Of a DNA stretch of 64,000 nucleotides, positions 62,804 through 64,000 are shown in pieces. Numbering within the stretch: position 1 is the stretch's first letter; the number at the start of each line of letters is the position of its first letter. The position numbers and the translations under genes are program-made. The notes beneath the pieces were generated by a model. It did no database searches. It was not told where the DNA came from and saw only the letters and a program-made list of their open reading frames with translations. Source of the DNA: Deltaproteobacteria bacterium (lineage in GTDB: Bacteria > Desulfobacterota > Desulfuromonadia > Desulfuromonadales > Geopsychrobacteraceae); NCBI GenBank assembly GCA_024276905.1, contig JAJRWF010000050.1:21749-85748 (forward strand). The letters run 5' to 3'.

Positions 62804-63112
62804 CCCCCCCCTTGGAGATTTTTTCTGCTTTACTGCTGCAAATAGCTGAAGAAGTGCATAATCCTGCCGGATGTGGACAGAAACGGCTCAAAACCAACCA
62901 TTGTCAGACCACAACAGGTATTCATCACAAAACTTGGAGCTGTAAGGGGGATGGTACGGCAGGAGAAACCCTGCAGCAACAGATCCGTTCTGCAGACGCA
63001 GAATGGTAAAACTCAGTCTGCCCTCATTCCCCCTCCAACATCCTAATGAGACCGACTGTCCGGATATTACAAGTACCACATGAGTTTTGTAAAGAAAAAT
63101 TCCACCCCCTGC

Positions 63113-63796
63113 CTACATCATCCCTTGGTCGGCAAAACTGTGATATCGACCATCACCGATAATGATGTGATCAAGGACTCGCACCCCCATCAGTTCACCG
63201 GCCTGTTTGAGGCGGGTGGTCAGGGCAATATCTTCGCTGGACGGGGTCGGGTCGCCCGAAGGATGATTGTGGATAAAAAGAACTGCCGCGGCTGATTCAC
63301 GGACCACCGGGACGAAAACTTCGCGCGGATGGACAATACTGGCGTTGAGGCTGCCCTCAGAAACCTGGACCTCACGCAAGAGACGGTTCTTGCTGTCGAG
63401 CAGCAGGGCAAGAAAGACTTCACGACGATAGTCGCGCAGGCGGGGATGAAAGTGGCTGAAGGCATCGGCGGAACTGGTGTAACGAACACCGGGCTGCAGG
63501 CCTCGGGCAGCAAAACGGCGGGCAAGCTGAAAAACCGCCTGAATCTCGGCGGCCTTGGCCGGACCGATACCCGGCAATTCGCAAAGTTCGGCGGTCCCGG
63601 CCTGAGCAAGTTCGCGCAGCGAACCAAAACGCCCAAGTAAACTGCGCGCCTGATCAACGGCAGTGCGCCCGCTTGAAGCATCACCCGTACGCAGGATAAG
63701 CGCCAGCAGTTCGGCATTACTGAGCTGTTCGGCACCATGCTGCAGTAATTTCTCCCGCGGCCGCTCCTCCGCGGGCCAATCCTTGATGCGGCTCAT
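63113..63796 (-). CDS. radC: RadC-family JAMM/MPN+ protein
   Basis: The 227-residue product belongs to the RadC/UPF0758 family. It has the helix-hairpin-helix start (REKLLQHGAEQLSNAELLAL; ELPGIGPAKAAEIQAV) and the JAMM metal motif HNHPSGDPTPSSED near residue 175-190. Its role in repair is uncertain; the name is historical. The ATG at 63796 has a G-run 3 bases upstream and begins MSRIKDWPAEERPREKLLQH as in relatives; the open frame continues 24 codons further into the repeat region. Confidence 0.94.
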   Translation of the reverse strand: MSRIKDWPAEERPREKLLQHGAEQLSNAELLALILRTGDASSGRTAVDQARSLLGRFGSLRELAQAGTAELCELPGIGPAKAAEIQAVFQLARRFAARGLQPGVRYTSSADAFSHFHPRLRDYRREVFLALLLDSKNRLLREVQVSEGSLNASIVHPREVFVPVVRESAAAVLFIHNHPSGDPTPSSEDIALTTRLKQAGELMGVRVLDHIIIGDGRYHSFADQGMM

Positions 63797-63815
63797 GCTC
63801 CCCCCCCCTTTTTTT

Positions 63816-63889
63816 GTGAGGTGTGAGGCGTAAAACCTTGAATTCAGGTCAAAACCTTTCCGCCTCACGTTTCACGCCTCACACCTCAC
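63816..63889. repeat. Inverted heptad repeat upstream of radC
   Basis: GTGAGGTGTGAGGCGT (63816-63831) and its exact reverse complement ACGCCTCACACCTCAC (63874-63889) flank 42 bases. The right arm region also reads as heptads (CACGTTT, CACGCCT, CACACCT, CACGGGT) like those at 3.5 kb. The structure lies between the stop of the upstream gene and the radC start and could fold as a hairpin in the transcript. Confidence 0.75.
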
Positions 63890-63893
63890 GGGT

Positions 63894-64000
63894 TCACTTA
63901 AGCGGTTCTCCCCAGAAGGTTTGAATGATCTTCACGTCCTTGTCGCTGAGAACCGCCCCGCGCTTGATCATCATCTGCGCCAGACCATCGAATTTCCGAT
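63894..64000 (-). CDS. C-terminal end of an unidentified protein (cut by window edge)
   Basis: The minus strand is open from the window edge to TGA at 63896-63894. The last 34 or so residues read KFDGLAQMMIKRGAVLSDKD then VKIIQTFWGEPLK. The pattern of a short amphipathic ending with 'MIKRGAVLSDKDVKII' resembles the C-terminus of small c-type cytochromes, but no CXXCH is visible here, so the call is only a guess. Confidence 0.5.
   Translation of the reverse strand, partial: RKFDGLAQMMIKRGAVLSDKDVKIIQTFWGEPLK

Noticed and set aside
62804..63112. Possible sigma-54 site TGGTTGGTTTTGAGC upstream of pilin operon 3
   Set aside because: Only the GG and GC pairs fit; both elements are otherwise far from consensus.
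49784..63112. Cyclic-di-GMP (GEMM) riboswitches upstream of the pilin operons
   Set aside because: These are common before pilus genes in related bacteria, so I looked for the GEMM core in the three upstream gaps and did not find it.

Overview
The window looks like a chromosomal segment of a motile, piliated deltaproteobacterium of the Desulfuromonadales (Geobacter/Pelobacter/Desulfuromonas relatives). That placement is inferred from the flagellar gene order, the sigma-54 promoters, the tandem PilY1/minor-pilin operons and the general protein style. No rRNA or other phylogenetic marker is present, so genus and species are open.

Layout. Positions 1-26.5 kb, all on the minus strand, hold a nearly complete flagellar locus in three transcription units. 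The first, from a sigma-54 promoter at about 26.53 kb, runs flgB-flgC-fliE-fliF-fliG-fliH-fliI-fliJ-motE-like-fliK-flgD-orf-flgE and ends in an intrinsic terminator at 15.59 kb. The second, from a sigma-54 promoter at about 15.48 kb, runs motA-motB-fliL-fliM-fliN-fliO-fliP-fliQ-fliR-flhB-flhA-flhF-flhG-fliA plus a small membrane protein. The third, flgF-flgG-flgA-flgH, continues past the left edge and is preceded by a candidate sigma-28 site. A TPR protein (26.6-28.9 kb) sits just upstream of flgB. From 29.2 to 34.3 kb is a cobalamin uptake operon (btuB, btuF, btuC, btuD) behind a cobalamin riboswitch with its own terminator. From 34.5 to 41.4 kb, on the plus strand, are folK, a PP0621-like small protein, a transaldolase, sucC-sucD and an NtrB/NtrC-type two-component pair. 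From 41.5 to 62.8 kb, on the minus strand, stand three consecutive operons of minor type IV pilins, each with its own large PilY1-like adhesin. The right edge holds radC and the C-terminus of an unfinished gene.

How the parts work together. The flagellar units cover rod, hook, switch, export, stator and assembly-control genes (FlhF/FlhG for number and placement, FliA for late genes). Both early units and the first pilin operon carry good sigma-54 promoters, and the window encodes a sigma-54 activator next to that pilin operon. The three PilY1/minor-pilin sets probably make alternative tip complexes for one type IV pilus machine. The core machine and major pilin are not in the window, apart from a PilE-like pilin ending operon 2.

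The main oddities are gene lesions in otherwise intact operons. fliG, btuD and btuF each carry one in-frame TAA; in fliG and btuD it stands where a glutamate is expected. fliL is out of frame with its start across a run of eight A residues. A coding-like remnant without a start lies between btuF and btuB. These could be real inactivating mutations, recoding or sequence errors, and they decide whether the strain is motile and can take up B12. I found no tRNA, rRNA, CRISPR array, insertion sequence or prophage.
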